Shown: positions 25,420 to 33,935 of the stretch, piece after piece
How the letters are laid out: every line of letters begins with the position of its first letter
How positions within the stretch are numbered: the first letter of the stretch is position 1
From: Saccharopolyspora galaxeae
GTDB lineage: Bacteria; Actinomycetota; Actinomycetes; Mycobacteriales; Pseudonocardiaceae
Direction: 5' to 3'
Length of the DNA stretch: 64,000 bases
Assembly: GCF_016526145.1 (NCBI RefSeq)
Contig: NZ_JADDUE010000001.1
Coordinates: 620,001-684,000 of the forward strand
Translations under genes and position numbers: made by a program
The notes under the pieces: model-generated
The model's database searches: none
What the model was told of the DNA's origin: nothing
The model's input: the letters and a program-made list of their open reading frames with translations, nothing else

Positions 25420-25854
25420 GTGTCCGAGATCGCCGAACGCGAGCGCACGCTGGCAGGCAGCCTGCGGATCGCCTCCGTTCGCCTCAACCGCAGGTTGCGG
25501 GCGCAGAGCACCGACTCCGTGGTGACGCTGACCCAGCTGTCCGCGCTGTCCACGCTGCACAAGACGGGTGCGATGACACCGGGCGAGCTGGCCGCCAAAG
25601 AAGGCGTGCAGCCGCCGTCGATGACGCGCGTGATCGCCGCGCTGGAAGACCTCGGCCTGGTGGTGCGCCGGGCGCACCCGACCGATGGGCGGCAGGCGAT
25701 CGTCGAGCTGACCGAGGCCGGTCGGCACCGGATCGAAGAAGAGGTCTCCGCCCGCGAACGCTGGCTCGACCAGCAGCTAGCGGACCTCAGCGACGAAGAT
25801 CGCGCAGCATTGGGCCGCGCGGCCGAAATAATGGAACGGATCGCCGAACGCTAG
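25420..25854 (+). CDS. MarR family transcriptional regulator
   Basis: A 144-residue winged-helix regulator. The DNA-binding part is MTPGELAAKEGVQPPSMTRVIAALEDLGLVVRRAHPTDGRQAIVELTEAG, seen here in consecutive pieces, the conserved MarR HTH plus wing (D-x-R beta-hairpin). The position equals Rv0880 of M. tuberculosis. It is followed 139 bp later by an MFS exporter on the same strand, a common regulator-exporter arrangement. The start GTG 25420 is apparently leaderless; the palindrome at 25402-25416 suggests autorepression relieved by a small molecule. Confidence 0.9.
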   Translation: MSEIAERERTLAGSLRIASVRLNRRLRAQSTDSVVTLTQLSALSTLHKTGAMTPGELAAKEGVQPPSMTRVIAALEDLGLVVRRAHPTDGRQAIVELTEAGRHRIEEEVSARERWLDQQLADLSDEDRAALGRAAEIMERIAER

Positions 25855-25993
25855 GAAGGGGCTGAGCACGTCGCCCGGGCCAGGGAGAGCTCCGAAGCCG
25901 CCGGGTCACGACCCGGACGACGTCGCAACCGGCTCCGAACCAGGAGCCTCCGGTGCCCCACCGGGCCGCTCGCGCACCGATACCGGCGGTGGC

Positions 25994-27223
25994 ATGTTCG
26001 CGTCGCTGCGCGAGCGGAACTACCGCCTCTACGCCTCCGGCCAGGTCGTGTCGCTGACCGGCACCTGGATGCAGCGGGCCGCGCAGGACTGGCTCGTGCT
26101 CGAACTCTCCGGCGGTAGCGCGGGATCGCTCGGCGTGGCCGTGGCGCTGCAGTTCCTGCCCACGCTGCTGCTGACGCTGTGGGCGGGCATGATCGCCGAC
26201 CGCTTCGACAAGCGGTGGCTGCTGGTCGGCACGCAGGCCGCGCTCGGCGCGTGCGGGTTGTTGCTTGGGATGCTGGACGTGTCCGGGCTCGCGCAGCTCT
26301 GGCACGTTTACGCGCTGTGCTTCGTGCTGGGCTGCTTCGCCGCGATCGACGCGCCGGTGCGGCAATCGTTCGTCGTCGAGATGGTCGGCCCGGCGCAGCT
26401 GACCAACGCGGTCGCGTTGAACTCGATGACGTTCAACCTGGCCCGCATCGTCGGTCCGGCCATCGCCGGGCTGCTGATCACCGCGATCGGCACCGGCTGG
26501 GTCTTCCTGCTCAACGGGGGCAGTTCGGCGGCCGTGGTGGGCGGGCTGCTGCTGATGAGCTCGGCGCAGCTGTACCGCGGCAAGCCCGCGCCCAAAGAAC
26601 GCGGCCAGCTGCGCGCCGGGCTGCAGTACGTGCGGCGGCGGCCGGACCTGGTCGTGGTGCTGGTGCTGGTGTTCTGCATCGGCACGTTCGGGATGAACTT
26701 CGAGAACCTGTTCGCGGTCATCGCGCGCAACGTGTTCGGCCGCGACGCCGACGGCTACGGCCTGCTGATCACGATGCTGGCGATCGGCACGCTGTCCGGG
26801 GCGACGCTCGCGGCGCGCCGCAGCGGGCGCGGAGGCCCGCGGCTGCGGCTGATGCTGATCGGGGCCGCGGCGTTCGGCCTGCTGGAGGCGCTGGCCGCGG
26901 TGATGCCCACCTACTGGTCGTTCGGAGCCGCGCTGATCCCGGTCGGGATCGCGGTCATGACGTTCACGACCAGCGCGAACGCGACCGTGCAGTTGGCGGT
27001 GGAGCCGACCATGCGAGGCCGCGTGATGGGCCTGTACATGCTGCTGTTCCTGGGTGGGAAACCGTTGGGCGGGCTGGCTTCCGGCTGGCTGGCCGAAATC
27101 CTGGGCGCGCGGGCTCCGCTGTTGCTCGGCGGCGTGCTCGCGTTGCTCGCGGCGACGGCCGGTGCGCTGGTGCTCAGACGAGTTCGCGGCGCGGGGGTTG
27201 TGCAGCCTGGCAGGTTAGGCTAA
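25994..27223 (+). CDS. MFS exporter (MFS_3/EntS-like)
   Basis: A 409-residue transporter with about twelve membrane segments. The beginning FASLRERNYRLYASGQVVSLTGTWMQRAAQDWL and the loop ADRFDKRWLL (in parts) are typical of the MFS_3 subfamily, which includes the enterobactin exporter EntS and macrolide pumps. The substrate is unknown. ATG 25994 is the only standard start in frame; the reading frame is open upstream back to about 25862 but has no start codon. It follows marR. Its stop codon lies inside a near-perfect IdeR/DtxR box, which belongs to the next transcription unit rather than to this gene. Confidence 0.85.
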   Translation: MFASLRERNYRLYASGQVVSLTGTWMQRAAQDWLVLELSGGSAGSLGVAVALQFLPTLLLTLWAGMIADRFDKRWLLVGTQAALGACGLLLGMLDVSGLAQLWHVYALCFVLGCFAAIDAPVRQSFVVEMVGPAQLTNAVALNSMTFNLARIVGPAIAGLLITAIGTGWVFLLNGGSSAAVVGGLLLMSSAQLYRGKPAPKERGQLRAGLQYVRRRPDLVVVLVLVFCIGTFGMNFENLFAVIARNVFGRDADGYGLLITMLAIGTLSGATLAARRSGRGGPRLRLMLIGAAAFGLLEALAAVMPTYWSFGAALIPVGIAVMTFTTSANATVQLAVEPTMRGRVMGLYMLLFLGGKPLGGLASGWLAEILGARAPLLLGGVLALLAATAGALVLRRVRGAGVVQPGRLG

Positions 27224-27228
27224 CCTAA
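27198..27228 (+). promoter_or_regulatory. Promoter overlapped by an IdeR/DtxR iron box
   Basis: The 19-bp segment gcAGGTTAGGCTAACCTAA (27210-27228) matches the IdeR/DtxR consensus at 17 of 19 positions and is a near-perfect palindrome. It overlaps a sigma-A-like promoter: -35 TTGTGC (27198-27203), 17-bp spacer, -10 TAACCT (27221-27226), predicted start near 27232-27234, reading to the right. Iron-loaded IdeR bound here would block the promoter. There is no gene of normal size downstream on this strand before the convergent sodA. Confidence 0.8.
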
Positions 27229-27232
27229 TACA

Positions 27233-27312
27233 TGTCCGCTTCGTGGTGGGAGCGGCAGTCAGTTCGGGAACGGACGGCCCTCGTCTCCTCCGGGAGGCGG
27301 GGGCCGTTCCCG
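27233..27312 (+). ncRNA. Candidate iron-regulated small RNA
   Basis: From the predicted start at about 27233 an RNA of some 80 nt would end in a hairpin whose outer stem is CGGGAACGG (27265-27273) paired with CCGTTCCCG (27304-27312), with GC-rich inner arms. No strong coding potential is seen. A leaderless ATG at 27232 opens a 90-codon frame, but it runs through two hairpins and into the antisense of sodA with biased composition. An IdeR-repressed sRNA would be made under iron starvation, as known for MrsI in mycobacteria. Transcript existence is inference. Confidence 0.45.
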
Positions 27313-27365
27313 TATCGCGGGCCGTTTGAGCATCGCGTGGCTTGCTCGGCACCGCCCCCGGACAG

Positions 27366-27401
27366 CACTTCGGGGCCTCCCCGGAGGAAGGCCCCGAAGT
27401 G
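27366..27401. terminator. Terminator downstream of sodA
   Basis: A perfect 13-bp stem (CACTTCGGGGCCT, 27366-27378, complement 27389-27401) around a 10-nt loop, 73 bp past the sodA stop on the minus strand. It could also stop read-through of the candidate small RNA from the other side. Confidence 0.75.
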
Positions 27402-27473
27402 TCGGCAGCGTCGCTTGTCGGAGCATTCACTGCCGAGCCTGGAGCGCCTGAGCGGATCAGGCGGCCGGCCGGA

Positions 27474-28103
27474 TCAAGCGGTGGGCAGCCGCAGCCCGTT
27501 GTAACCGGCACGGGCGTCGGCGAAGCGCTTGCCGACCTCGTCCCAGTTGACGACGTTCCACAGCTGCTTGACGTAGTCCGCCTTCACGTTCTTGTACTGC
27601 AGGTAGTAGGCGTGCTCCCAGATGTCGAACACCAGCAGCGGAGTGGTGGCGATCGACAGGTTGGAGTGGTGGTCCCGCAGCTGCTGGGTGATCAGCCGCT
27701 GGCCGACCGGGTCCCAGGCCAGCACGCCCCAGCCGTTGCCCTGGATGGTCGTGGACACGGCCTCCATCTGCGCCCGGAACTTGTCGAACGAGCCGAAGTC
27801 CTGGTCGATGGCCGCGGCCAGCTCGCCGGTGGGCTTGTCGCCGCCGTTCGGGGACAGGATCTTCCACCACACCAGGTGCAGCGAGTGCCCGGCCAGGTTG
27901 AACGCCAGGGTGGTCTCCAGGCCCACGATCGAGCCGAAGTCGCCCTTGTCGCGGGCCTCGGCGATCTTCTCGACCGTGTCGTTCGCGCCCTTGACGTAGG
28001 TCGCGTGGTGCTTGCTGTGGTGCAGCTCGTTGATCTCCCCCGAGATCGCGGGCTCCAGCGCCGCGTAGTCGTAGTCCAACTCGGGCAGCACGTACTGAGC
28101 CAT
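27474..28103 (-). CDS. sodA: Superoxide dismutase, Fe/Mn type
   Basis: A 209-residue cytosolic (in some actinobacteria also released) enzyme that dismutates superoxide. The N-terminal domain has the metal ligand His in [12 protein letters not shown] and the second in [13 protein letters not shown]. The C-terminal domain has [16 protein letters not shown] with the Asp and His ligands, and [11 protein letters not shown]. The length is standard. Sequence alone does not settle iron versus manganese. The ATG at 28103 has AGGGAGA just upstream. It is convergent with the iron-box transcript, which makes an iron-linked regulatory connection worth testing. Confidence 0.95.
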   Translation of the reverse strand: MAQYVLPELDYDYAALEPAISGEINELHHSKHHATYVKGANDTVEKIAEARDKGDFGSIVGLETTLAFNLAGHSLHLVWWKILSPNGGDKPTGELAAAIDQDFGSFDKFRAQMEAVSTTIQGNGWGVLAWDPVGQRLITQQLRDHHSNLSIATTPLLVFDIWEHAYYLQYKNVKADYVKQLWNVVNWDEVGKRFADARAGYNGLRLPTA

Positions 28104-28225
28104 GGAGCGTCTCCCTGTGCCGTATCGCTGTAAGCAGTCTCTAGCAATCGCAATCTAGTAGCAACAGCGAGACAAGTGCATTCCGGGCCGACTTGATCTG
28201 GATCACCAGGTGGTTGCGCTGGGGA

Positions 28226-29722
28226 TCAGTCGACGGGCCAGGTGTGCACGGGTTCGGCGGAGTCGGTCAGCGCGACGTAGCGGCGCAGCATCCCCGCCAG
28301 CGCGGACTGCCGGTCGTGGCCCGCGCGCTGCAAACCGCCGACGACTTCCCGCTGCCACGACGAACCGGTCTGCCTGCGCAGGCAGCGGGCCTCGATGATG
28401 CCGAGGTGGTGCTCGCGCGCCGCGTCGGAAACCCCGCACGCGCGCAGGCCCTCGTGCGCCATCGGCAGCAGTTTCCGCAGCACCAGCTCTTCCGGCGCGA
28501 TCCAGCCCAAGCCGGGCCAGTACAGGTGCCCGTCCATGCCGTGCCGGGCGCCGGTGTAGAAGTTCTCCTCGGCCGCCGCGAACGACATCTGCGTCCACAC
28601 CGGGCGGTCGTGCTCGGTCAGCGCGCGCTGCGCGCCGTAGAAGAACGCCGCGTTGGCCAGCACGTCCACCACGCTCGGGCCGGAGGGCAGCACCCGGTTC
28701 TCCACCCGCAGGTGCGGCACTCCGTCCACGAGGTCGTAGACCGGGCGGTTCCACCGCCAGATGGTGCCGTTGTGCAGCCGCAGCTCGGCCAGCGTCGGCG
28801 CCCGCCCGGAGTGCAGCGCCGCCACCGGGTCCTCGTCCTCCGGTTCGGGCAGCAGCGCTGGGAAGTAGCGCACGTTCTCCTCGAACAGGTCGAAGATCGA
28901 GGTGATCCAGCGTTCCCCGAACCACACCCGGGGCCGCACGCCCTGGTTCTTCAACTCCTGCGGGCGGGTGTCGGTGGCCTGCTGGAACAGCGGCACCCTG
29001 GTCTCGTGCCAGAGCGCCTTGCCGAGCAGGAACGGTGAGTTCGCGCCGATCGCCAGCTGCACCCCGGCCAGGCACTGCGCGGCGTTCCAGTGCGCGGCGA
29101 AATCCTCCGGTGCGATCTGCAGGTGCAGCTGCACGGAGGTGCACGCGGACTCCGGCAAGATCGAATCGGCGTAGCACAGCAGCCGTTCCGGGCCGCCGTC
29201 GGACAGCGGCGCGCCCTCCATGTCCAGCCGCATCTCCTCGCCCTTGGCGGCGAAGATCTGGTCGTTGAGCTGCGAGTAGCGCGGCGCGCGGGACAGCCAG
29301 TTCGGATCGAAGTGGTTGCGCCGCAACGTCGGCAGCGTGCCGATCATGACCAGCTTCGCGTCCGCGTCCCGCGCTTTGCCGTCCGCGTCCAGCAGCGCCT
29401 CGCGCAGCTCCTGCTCCAGTTCCAGCGCGCCGTCCCCGGCCAGCGCGCGCGGCCGGACGTTCAGCTCGATGTTGTGCTGGCCGAGTTCGGTGGTGAACGC
29501 CGGGTCGCTGATCTTCTCCAGCACCACGGAGTTCGACATGGACGGTTCCATCCGCTCGTCGACCAGGCTCAGCTCCATCTCCAGCCCCATTTGCTGGTGC
29601 GGGAAGGAGAAGTTGCCGTCGGCGAGCATCCGGGCCAGCGCGTCCAGGCCCCGCTGCATCTTGTCCCGGTAGCGTTGCCGGTCGACGGGCTTGAACGCCC
29701 GGTTGGTCACGTGCTTACCCAT
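28226..29722 (-). CDS. GCS2-family glutamate-cysteine ligase-like enzyme
   Basis: A 498-residue protein of the carboxylate-amine/GCS2 ligase family, which joins the gamma-carboxyl of glutamate to an amine with ATP. Visible features are the acidic N-terminal motif GLEMELSLVD, the block FTTELGQHNIELNVRP, and the C-terminal part HNGTIWRWNRPVYD and HLRVENRVLPSGPSVVD with its conserved Arg-x-Glu. Possible roles are gamma-glutamylcysteine formation (for example towards ergothioneine) or an analogous gamma-glutamyl transfer; no other ergothioneine gene is seen here. ATG 29722 has GGGGAGA upstream. It precedes sodA by 120 bp on the same strand, consistent with a redox-related neighbourhood. Confidence 0.8.
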   Translation of the reverse strand: MGKHVTNRAFKPVDRQRYRDKMQRGLDALARMLADGNFSFPHQQMGLEMELSLVDERMEPSMSNSVVLEKISDPAFTTELGQHNIELNVRPRALAGDGALELEQELREALLDADGKARDADAKLVMIGTLPTLRRNHFDPNWLSRAPRYSQLNDQIFAAKGEEMRLDMEGAPLSDGGPERLLCYADSILPESACTSVQLHLQIAPEDFAAHWNAAQCLAGVQLAIGANSPFLLGKALWHETRVPLFQQATDTRPQELKNQGVRPRVWFGERWITSIFDLFEENVRYFPALLPEPEDEDPVAALHSGRAPTLAELRLHNGTIWRWNRPVYDLVDGVPHLRVENRVLPSGPSVVDVLANAAFFYGAQRALTEHDRPVWTQMSFAAAEENFYTGARHGMDGHLYWPGLGWIAPEELVLRKLLPMAHEGLRACGVSDAAREHHLGIIEARCLRRQTGSSWQREVVGGLQRAGHDRQSALAGMLRRYVALTDSAEPVHTWPVD

Positions 29723-29879
29723 GCCGTCTCCCCGCTCGGTCGGCCAGCACGCTGCTCGGCGGACAACCACGGTGGCACATCGGTACCCGGCGGACCAGCG
29801 TCCAAAACGGTGTTCGATCCGCGGCCCGGCGCACCCCGCGTGACCAGCGGGAAGACGGCGATGGGAAGAACGCCGGTGG

Positions 29880-30815
29880 TCAGCCGGATGCGGTGGTGAG
29901 CCGGTCCAGCTCGTCCGCGGTCAGCTCCAGCTCGGCCGCGCTCAGCAGTGCGCCGAGCTGGCCGGTGTTGCGGGCGCTGGCGATCGGCGCGGCCACGTTC
30001 GGCCGAGCGCGCAGCCACGCCAACGCCACCGCAGCCTCCGGAACGCCACGCAGCGTCGCCACTTCCTCCAGCGCGGTGAGCACCTTGACGCCGCGCTCGT
30101 CCAGGTAGCCGCGGGCACCTTCGGCGCGCGGGCTGTCCGAACTCGTGTCGCCCGGCCGGTACTTGCCGGTCAGGAAGCCCTTGGCCAGCGCGAAGTAGGG
30201 CAGCACCGGCAGCTTCTCGCGCTCGGCCAGCGGTGCGAGGTCGTCCTCGTACCCGGCGCGCTCGACGAGGTTGTAGTGCGGCTGCAGCGCTTGGTAGCGG
30301 GCGAGCCCGTGCTGGTCCGAGATGGCCAGCGCGCTCTCGAGCCGCTGCGCGCTGAAGTTCGACGCCGCCAGGTGCCGCACCTTGCCGCTGCGCACCAGCT
30401 CGTCGAACGCGGCCATCGTTTCCTCCTGCGGCACGGACTCGTCGTCCCGGTGCGCGTAGTAGAGGTCGATGTGCTCGACGCCCAGGCGGCGCAGCGAATC
30501 CTCCGCGGCCGCGCGGATGTTCTGCGCCGAGAGGCCGGGGCGGTCCGGCAGCATCCCGACCTTGGTCGCGATGACCACCTGGTCGCGGGTGCCGCGGCTG
30601 CGCAGCCACTCGCCGATCAGCGCCTCGGACTCACCGCCGGAGTTGCCTGGCGCGTTGGCCATGTACAGATCCGCGGTGTCCAGGAAGTTGCCGCCCGCGG
30701 CCAGGTAGGCGTCGAGCACCGCGAAGGTGTCGTCGCGGTCGGCGGTCCAGCCGAACACGTTCGTGCCGAGGCAGATCGGGAAGACGTCGAGGTCGGTAGC
30801 TCCGAGCTTGGCCAT
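29880..30815 (-). CDS. Aldo/keto reductase
   Basis: A 311-residue NADPH-dependent oxidoreductase with a TIM-barrel. The catalytic tetrad is readable: Asp and Tyr in FLDTADLYMAN, Lys in VVIATKVGM, His in LYYAHRDD. The C-terminal NADP-binding segment is APIASARNTGQL. It belongs to the AKR group that includes YhdN/Tas-like general stress reductases. The substrate is unknown. The ATG at 30815 has AAAGG at a good distance; a longer in-frame start 11 codons upstream lacks support. Confidence 0.9.
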   Translation of the reverse strand: MAKLGATDLDVFPICLGTNVFGWTADRDDTFAVLDAYLAAGGNFLDTADLYMANAPGNSGGESEALIGEWLRSRGTRDQVVIATKVGMLPDRPGLSAQNIRAAAEDSLRRLGVEHIDLYYAHRDDESVPQEETMAAFDELVRSGKVRHLAASNFSAQRLESALAISDQHGLARYQALQPHYNLVERAGYEDDLAPLAEREKLPVLPYFALAKGFLTGKYRPGDTSSDSPRAEGARGYLDERGVKVLTALEEVATLRGVPEAAVALAWLRARPNVAAPIASARNTGQLGALLSAAELELTADELDRLTTASG

Positions 30816-30869
30816 GGTTGCCTTTCTGGGTGATGGTTGCGCAGGCACCTGATCATCGGCGCCGGATGA

Positions 30870-32204
30870 TCACTGCTCGACTGCGGGATTGCGCTCGGAG
30901 TCCGCGGCGGCCGCGCGATCGTTGCGCGCCGACCCGGCGACCACCTCCGTACCCGTGGCCCCGTGCCTGCCGAGCGTCACGAACACCACCAGCGCGGCGA
31001 GCACCACGCAGCACATCACTGTCGCCATCGGCAGCGCCGTCCCGGTTCCGCCGAGGCCGACCAGCGGCGCGGCCAGCGCGCCCACGATGAACTGGCTGAC
31101 GCCCAGCAGCGCCGAGGCGCTGCCGGAGACGTCGCGGTTGTCGGCCAGCGCGAGCATCGTCGTGTTCGGCATCACGAAGCCCAGCGACGCCACCATCACG
31201 AACAGCGCCGCGAGCAGGAACGGCAGCGGCAGGTTCAGCAGCGCAACGCCCAGCAGCACCACGCCCGCGACCGCGGCCGCGGACAACGCCACCAGCAGCA
31301 GCTGCACCTCGTTCGCCACCCGGCCGACCAGCCGCGCATTGATCTGACCGGCGAGCACGATCCCGACCGCGTTCGCGCCGAAGGCCAAGCTGAACATCTG
31401 CGGCGACATGCCGTAGACGCCCTGCAGCACGAACGACGAACCGGAGATGTAGGCGAACATCGCCGACATGCCCAATCCGGCGGTCAGCGCGTTGCCCAGG
31501 AACGAACGCCGGGCCAGCAGGGTGCCGAAGGTGCGGAAGGTCGAACCGAGGTGCGCGGGCTGGCGCCACTCCTGGCGCTTCGTTTCCGGCAGCAGGAACG
31601 TGGACACCAGCAGCAGGAGGGTGCCGAACCCGGTCAGCACCACGAAAACGCCGCGCCAGGTGGTGTGCGTGAGGATCTGCCCGCCGATGACCGGCGCCAA
31701 GATCGGTGCCAGTCCGGTGACCAGCATCAGCGAGGAGAAGAACCGCGCGGCTTCGCGCCCCGAGTACAGGTCGCGGACCGTCGCGCGGGCGATGACCACG
31801 CCCGCCGCGGCGCCCAAGCCCTGCAACCCGCGCAGCGCCGCCAGCGCGTACACCGAGCCGGACAGCGCGCACAGCACGGACGCCGTGATGTAGACGGCCA
31901 GTCCGATCAGCAGCGGGCGCCTGCGGCCGACCGAGTCGCTGATCGGCCCGGCGACGAGCTGGCCGAGCGCGAGCCCGAGCAGCACGGCGGTCAGCGTGAG
32001 CTGCGACTGCGCAGCGGACGCCCCGAGCTCGCTGCTCAGCGCGGGCAGCGCGGGCAGGTACATGTCGATCGACAGCGGCCCGAACGCCGTCAGCCCGCCC
32101 AGGATGAGCGCGAAGCGGACCTTGCTCGGGGCCTTCCGGCGCGGCCGGTCGGCGGTGCGGTTGGTTTCGGGGTCGTCGTGGCTGGCTTGCTGGGCCGGGG
32201 ACAT
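30870..32204 (-). CDS. Bcr/CflA family multidrug efflux MFS transporter
   Basis: A 444-residue drug:proton antiporter with twelve membrane segments. The beginning LGGLTAFGPLSIDMYLPALPALSSEL (in parts), the loop GPISDSVGRRRPLLIGL and the motif C-like GAAAGVVIARATVRDL are those of the Bcr/CflA family (chloramphenicol, bicyclomycin and sulfonamide exporters). Charged tails are present at both ends. ATG 32204 has GAGGAG upstream. It precedes the aldo/keto reductase gene on the same strand with 54 bp between them, so co-transcription is possible. Confidence 0.9.
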   Translation of the reverse strand: MSPAQQASHDDPETNRTADRPRRKAPSKVRFALILGGLTAFGPLSIDMYLPALPALSSELGASAAQSQLTLTAVLLGLALGQLVAGPISDSVGRRRPLLIGLAVYITASVLCALSGSVYALAALRGLQGLGAAAGVVIARATVRDLYSGREAARFFSSLMLVTGLAPILAPVIGGQILTHTTWRGVFVVLTGFGTLLLLVSTFLLPETKRQEWRQPAHLGSTFRTFGTLLARRSFLGNALTAGLGMSAMFAYISGSSFVLQGVYGMSPQMFSLAFGANAVGIVLAGQINARLVGRVANEVQLLLVALSAAAVAGVVLLGVALLNLPLPFLLAALFVMVASLGFVMPNTTMLALADNRDVSGSASALLGVSQFIVGALAAPLVGLGGTGTALPMATVMCCVVLAALVVFVTLGRHGATGTEVVAGSARNDRAAAADSERNPAVEQ

Positions 32205-32386
32205 GCGACTCCTCTGGCTCGGCCGGACCTTCGAGTTGCTAATTGCCCGCTACAACCAACAAGATCGTCGGTCTGGTTATGCCCGTCCTGCGTTCGATTT
32301 CTGCTGTGAACTGAGTCATCGGCCCCTCGGCCGAGCCGATCACGAGGCCGTGCGGGCGACGACCCGCCCAATGCCAAAATGACCGG

Positions 32387-33193
32387 GTGGCGCGCGTGTT
32401 CGAGGTGACCGAGGTCGACGACCCACGGGTCGACGACTTCCGGGACCTGTCCACCGCCGACCGCCGCCCGGACCGCCCTGGCGGGCGCGGCCTGGTGATC
32501 GCTGAAGGCGTGGTGGTCGTCGAGCGGCTGCTCGCCTCGCCGTACCCGGTGCGCGCGCTGCTCGGCGTGCGGCGGCGCATCGACGCGCTCGCCGACCAGC
32601 TCGCGGAGGTCGACGTGCCCGCCTACGTCGCGGACGCGGACGTGATGGCGCGCGTGGTGGGGTTCCACCTCAACCGCGGGGTGCTCGCCGTCGCCGACCG
32701 CGCGGAGCCGGTCGACCCGGACGCGCTGATCGCCCGCGCACGACGGCTCGCGGTGCTCGAAGGCGTCGGTGACCACGAGAACCTGGGTGCGCTGTTCCGC
32801 AACGCCGCCGCGCTCGGCGTCGACGGGGTGTTGCTCGGTGCCGGATGCTCCGACCCCCTCTACCGGCGCAGCATCCGCGTCTCGATGGGGCACGTGCTGC
32901 GTGTGCCGTTCGCCCCGCTGGACCCCTGGCCCGCCGGGTTGGAACGGCTGGCCAACGGCCACCGGGTCGCCGCGCTGACTCCGCGCGCGGACGCGATGCC
33001 GCTGAGCAGGGCCGGGCTCGACAGCGGACCGGTGGCGATCGTGCTCGGCTCGGAAGGCCCCGGCCTGACCGAGGAGGCCATCACCGCAGCGGACGTCGCG
33101 GTGCGCATCCCGATGCACCAGGACGTCGATTCCCTCAACGTCGCGACCGCCGGGGCGATCGCGTTCCACGCGATGAGCGGTGCGGCCGGATGA
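32387..33193 (+). CDS. TrmH/SpoU family RNA 2'-O-methyltransferase
   Basis: A 268-residue SPOUT methyltransferase. An N-terminal RNA-binding domain (about 1-110) is followed by the knotted catalytic domain with motif 1 HENLGALFRNAAALGVDGV, motif 2 IVLGSEGPGLT and motif 3 VRIPMHQDVDSLNVATAGAI. It transfers methyl from SAM to a ribose in rRNA or tRNA; the exact target is not evident. The position matches Rv0881. GTG start at 32387. The stop overlaps the ATG of the DUF2537 gene by 4 bp (ATGA). Confidence 0.92.
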   Translation: MARVFEVTEVDDPRVDDFRDLSTADRRPDRPGGRGLVIAEGVVVVERLLASPYPVRALLGVRRRIDALADQLAEVDVPAYVADADVMARVVGFHLNRGVLAVADRAEPVDPDALIARARRLAVLEGVGDHENLGALFRNAAALGVDGVLLGAGCSDPLYRRSIRVSMGHVLRVPFAPLDPWPAGLERLANGHRVAALTPRADAMPLSRAGLDSGPVAIVLGSEGPGLTEEAITAADVAVRIPMHQDVDSLNVATAGAIAFHAMSGAAG

Positions 33194-33813
33194 GCGGCGC
33201 GACGATGCAGCGTTCCAGGTGGGAACTGCGCGTGCGGCAGGGACGTGCCGTGCTGATCGGGCGCGGAGACGGCGGAGATCGCTCCACCCGAGGCGTGCGC
33301 GAGTACGACCCGGCGAAGCTTCCGCTACCGCCCGCGCTGGCCGCGGCCATGCACGAGTGGGCGCAAGTGGTGCACGGCGTCGCCGCTGATCAGCAGGTCG
33401 CAGGCGAAACCTCGGCGACGCTGATGTCCCGCCGCGGGCGCCAGCTCGCCGCCCGGCTGGCGGCCGAGACCGGCGCCGAAGTCTGCTACTGGGATCCGGC
33501 TCGCGGCCGGGTCAGCAGGATCGGCCGGGTGAGCCGTGCGCCCGGCGCCCAGGAACCCACGCCGTGGGGCACCGGGCTCACCGTCACCGCCTTCGTCGCA
33601 GCACTCGTCGTGGTCGCGCTGGTGGTGGTCAGCCTGGGGCTGGCCGAGGTGAGCGTGCTGCTGGCGGTGATCGTCAACCTGGTCGTGGCCGGCGGGTTCG
33701 CGCCGTCGATCTGGCTGGGCAGGCGGGTACCGGTGTGGCGGTGGGTGGCGTTCGGCACCGCGATCGGCGTCGTGCTCGCGTGGATCGCCTTGGCGCTGTC
33801 CGCGCTCGGTTGA
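33190..33813 (+). CDS. DUF2537 membrane protein
   Basis: A 207-residue protein with a soluble N-terminal half (about 1-125, including RSRWELRVRQGRAVLIG and TSATLMSRRGRQLAARLAAETG) and three membrane helices at the C terminus. It belongs to the actinobacterial DUF2537 family (Rv0882-like), of unknown function. The ATG at 33190 overlaps the TrmH-gene stop, so the two are translationally coupled. Convergent with sepH. Confidence 0.82.
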   Translation: MSGATMQRSRWELRVRQGRAVLIGRGDGGDRSTRGVREYDPAKLPLPPALAAAMHEWAQVVHGVAADQQVAGETSATLMSRRGRQLAARLAAETGAEVCYWDPARGRVSRIGRVSRAPGAQEPTPWGTGLTVTAFVAALVVVALVVVSLGLAEVSVLLAVIVNLVVAGGFAPSIWLGRRVPVWRWVAFGTAIGVVLAWIALALSALG

Positions 33814-33935
33814 GTCCGGAGCGCGCGGCGAAGACAGCCGCCTCGACGCCCGGCCGAAGCGCCGCTCGTCCCTATCACCGCACGGCAGACCGCGAACGCG
33901 GAGTCCGGCCGGCCCGTCGGCGCGCGCGAAGCGGT

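Noticed and set aside
27232-27504. A 90-codon frame beginning right after the iron box
   Set aside because: It runs through two strong hairpins and into the antisense of sodA, with Arg/Ser/Pro-rich sequence and no domain. It is kept only as an alternative to the small RNA.
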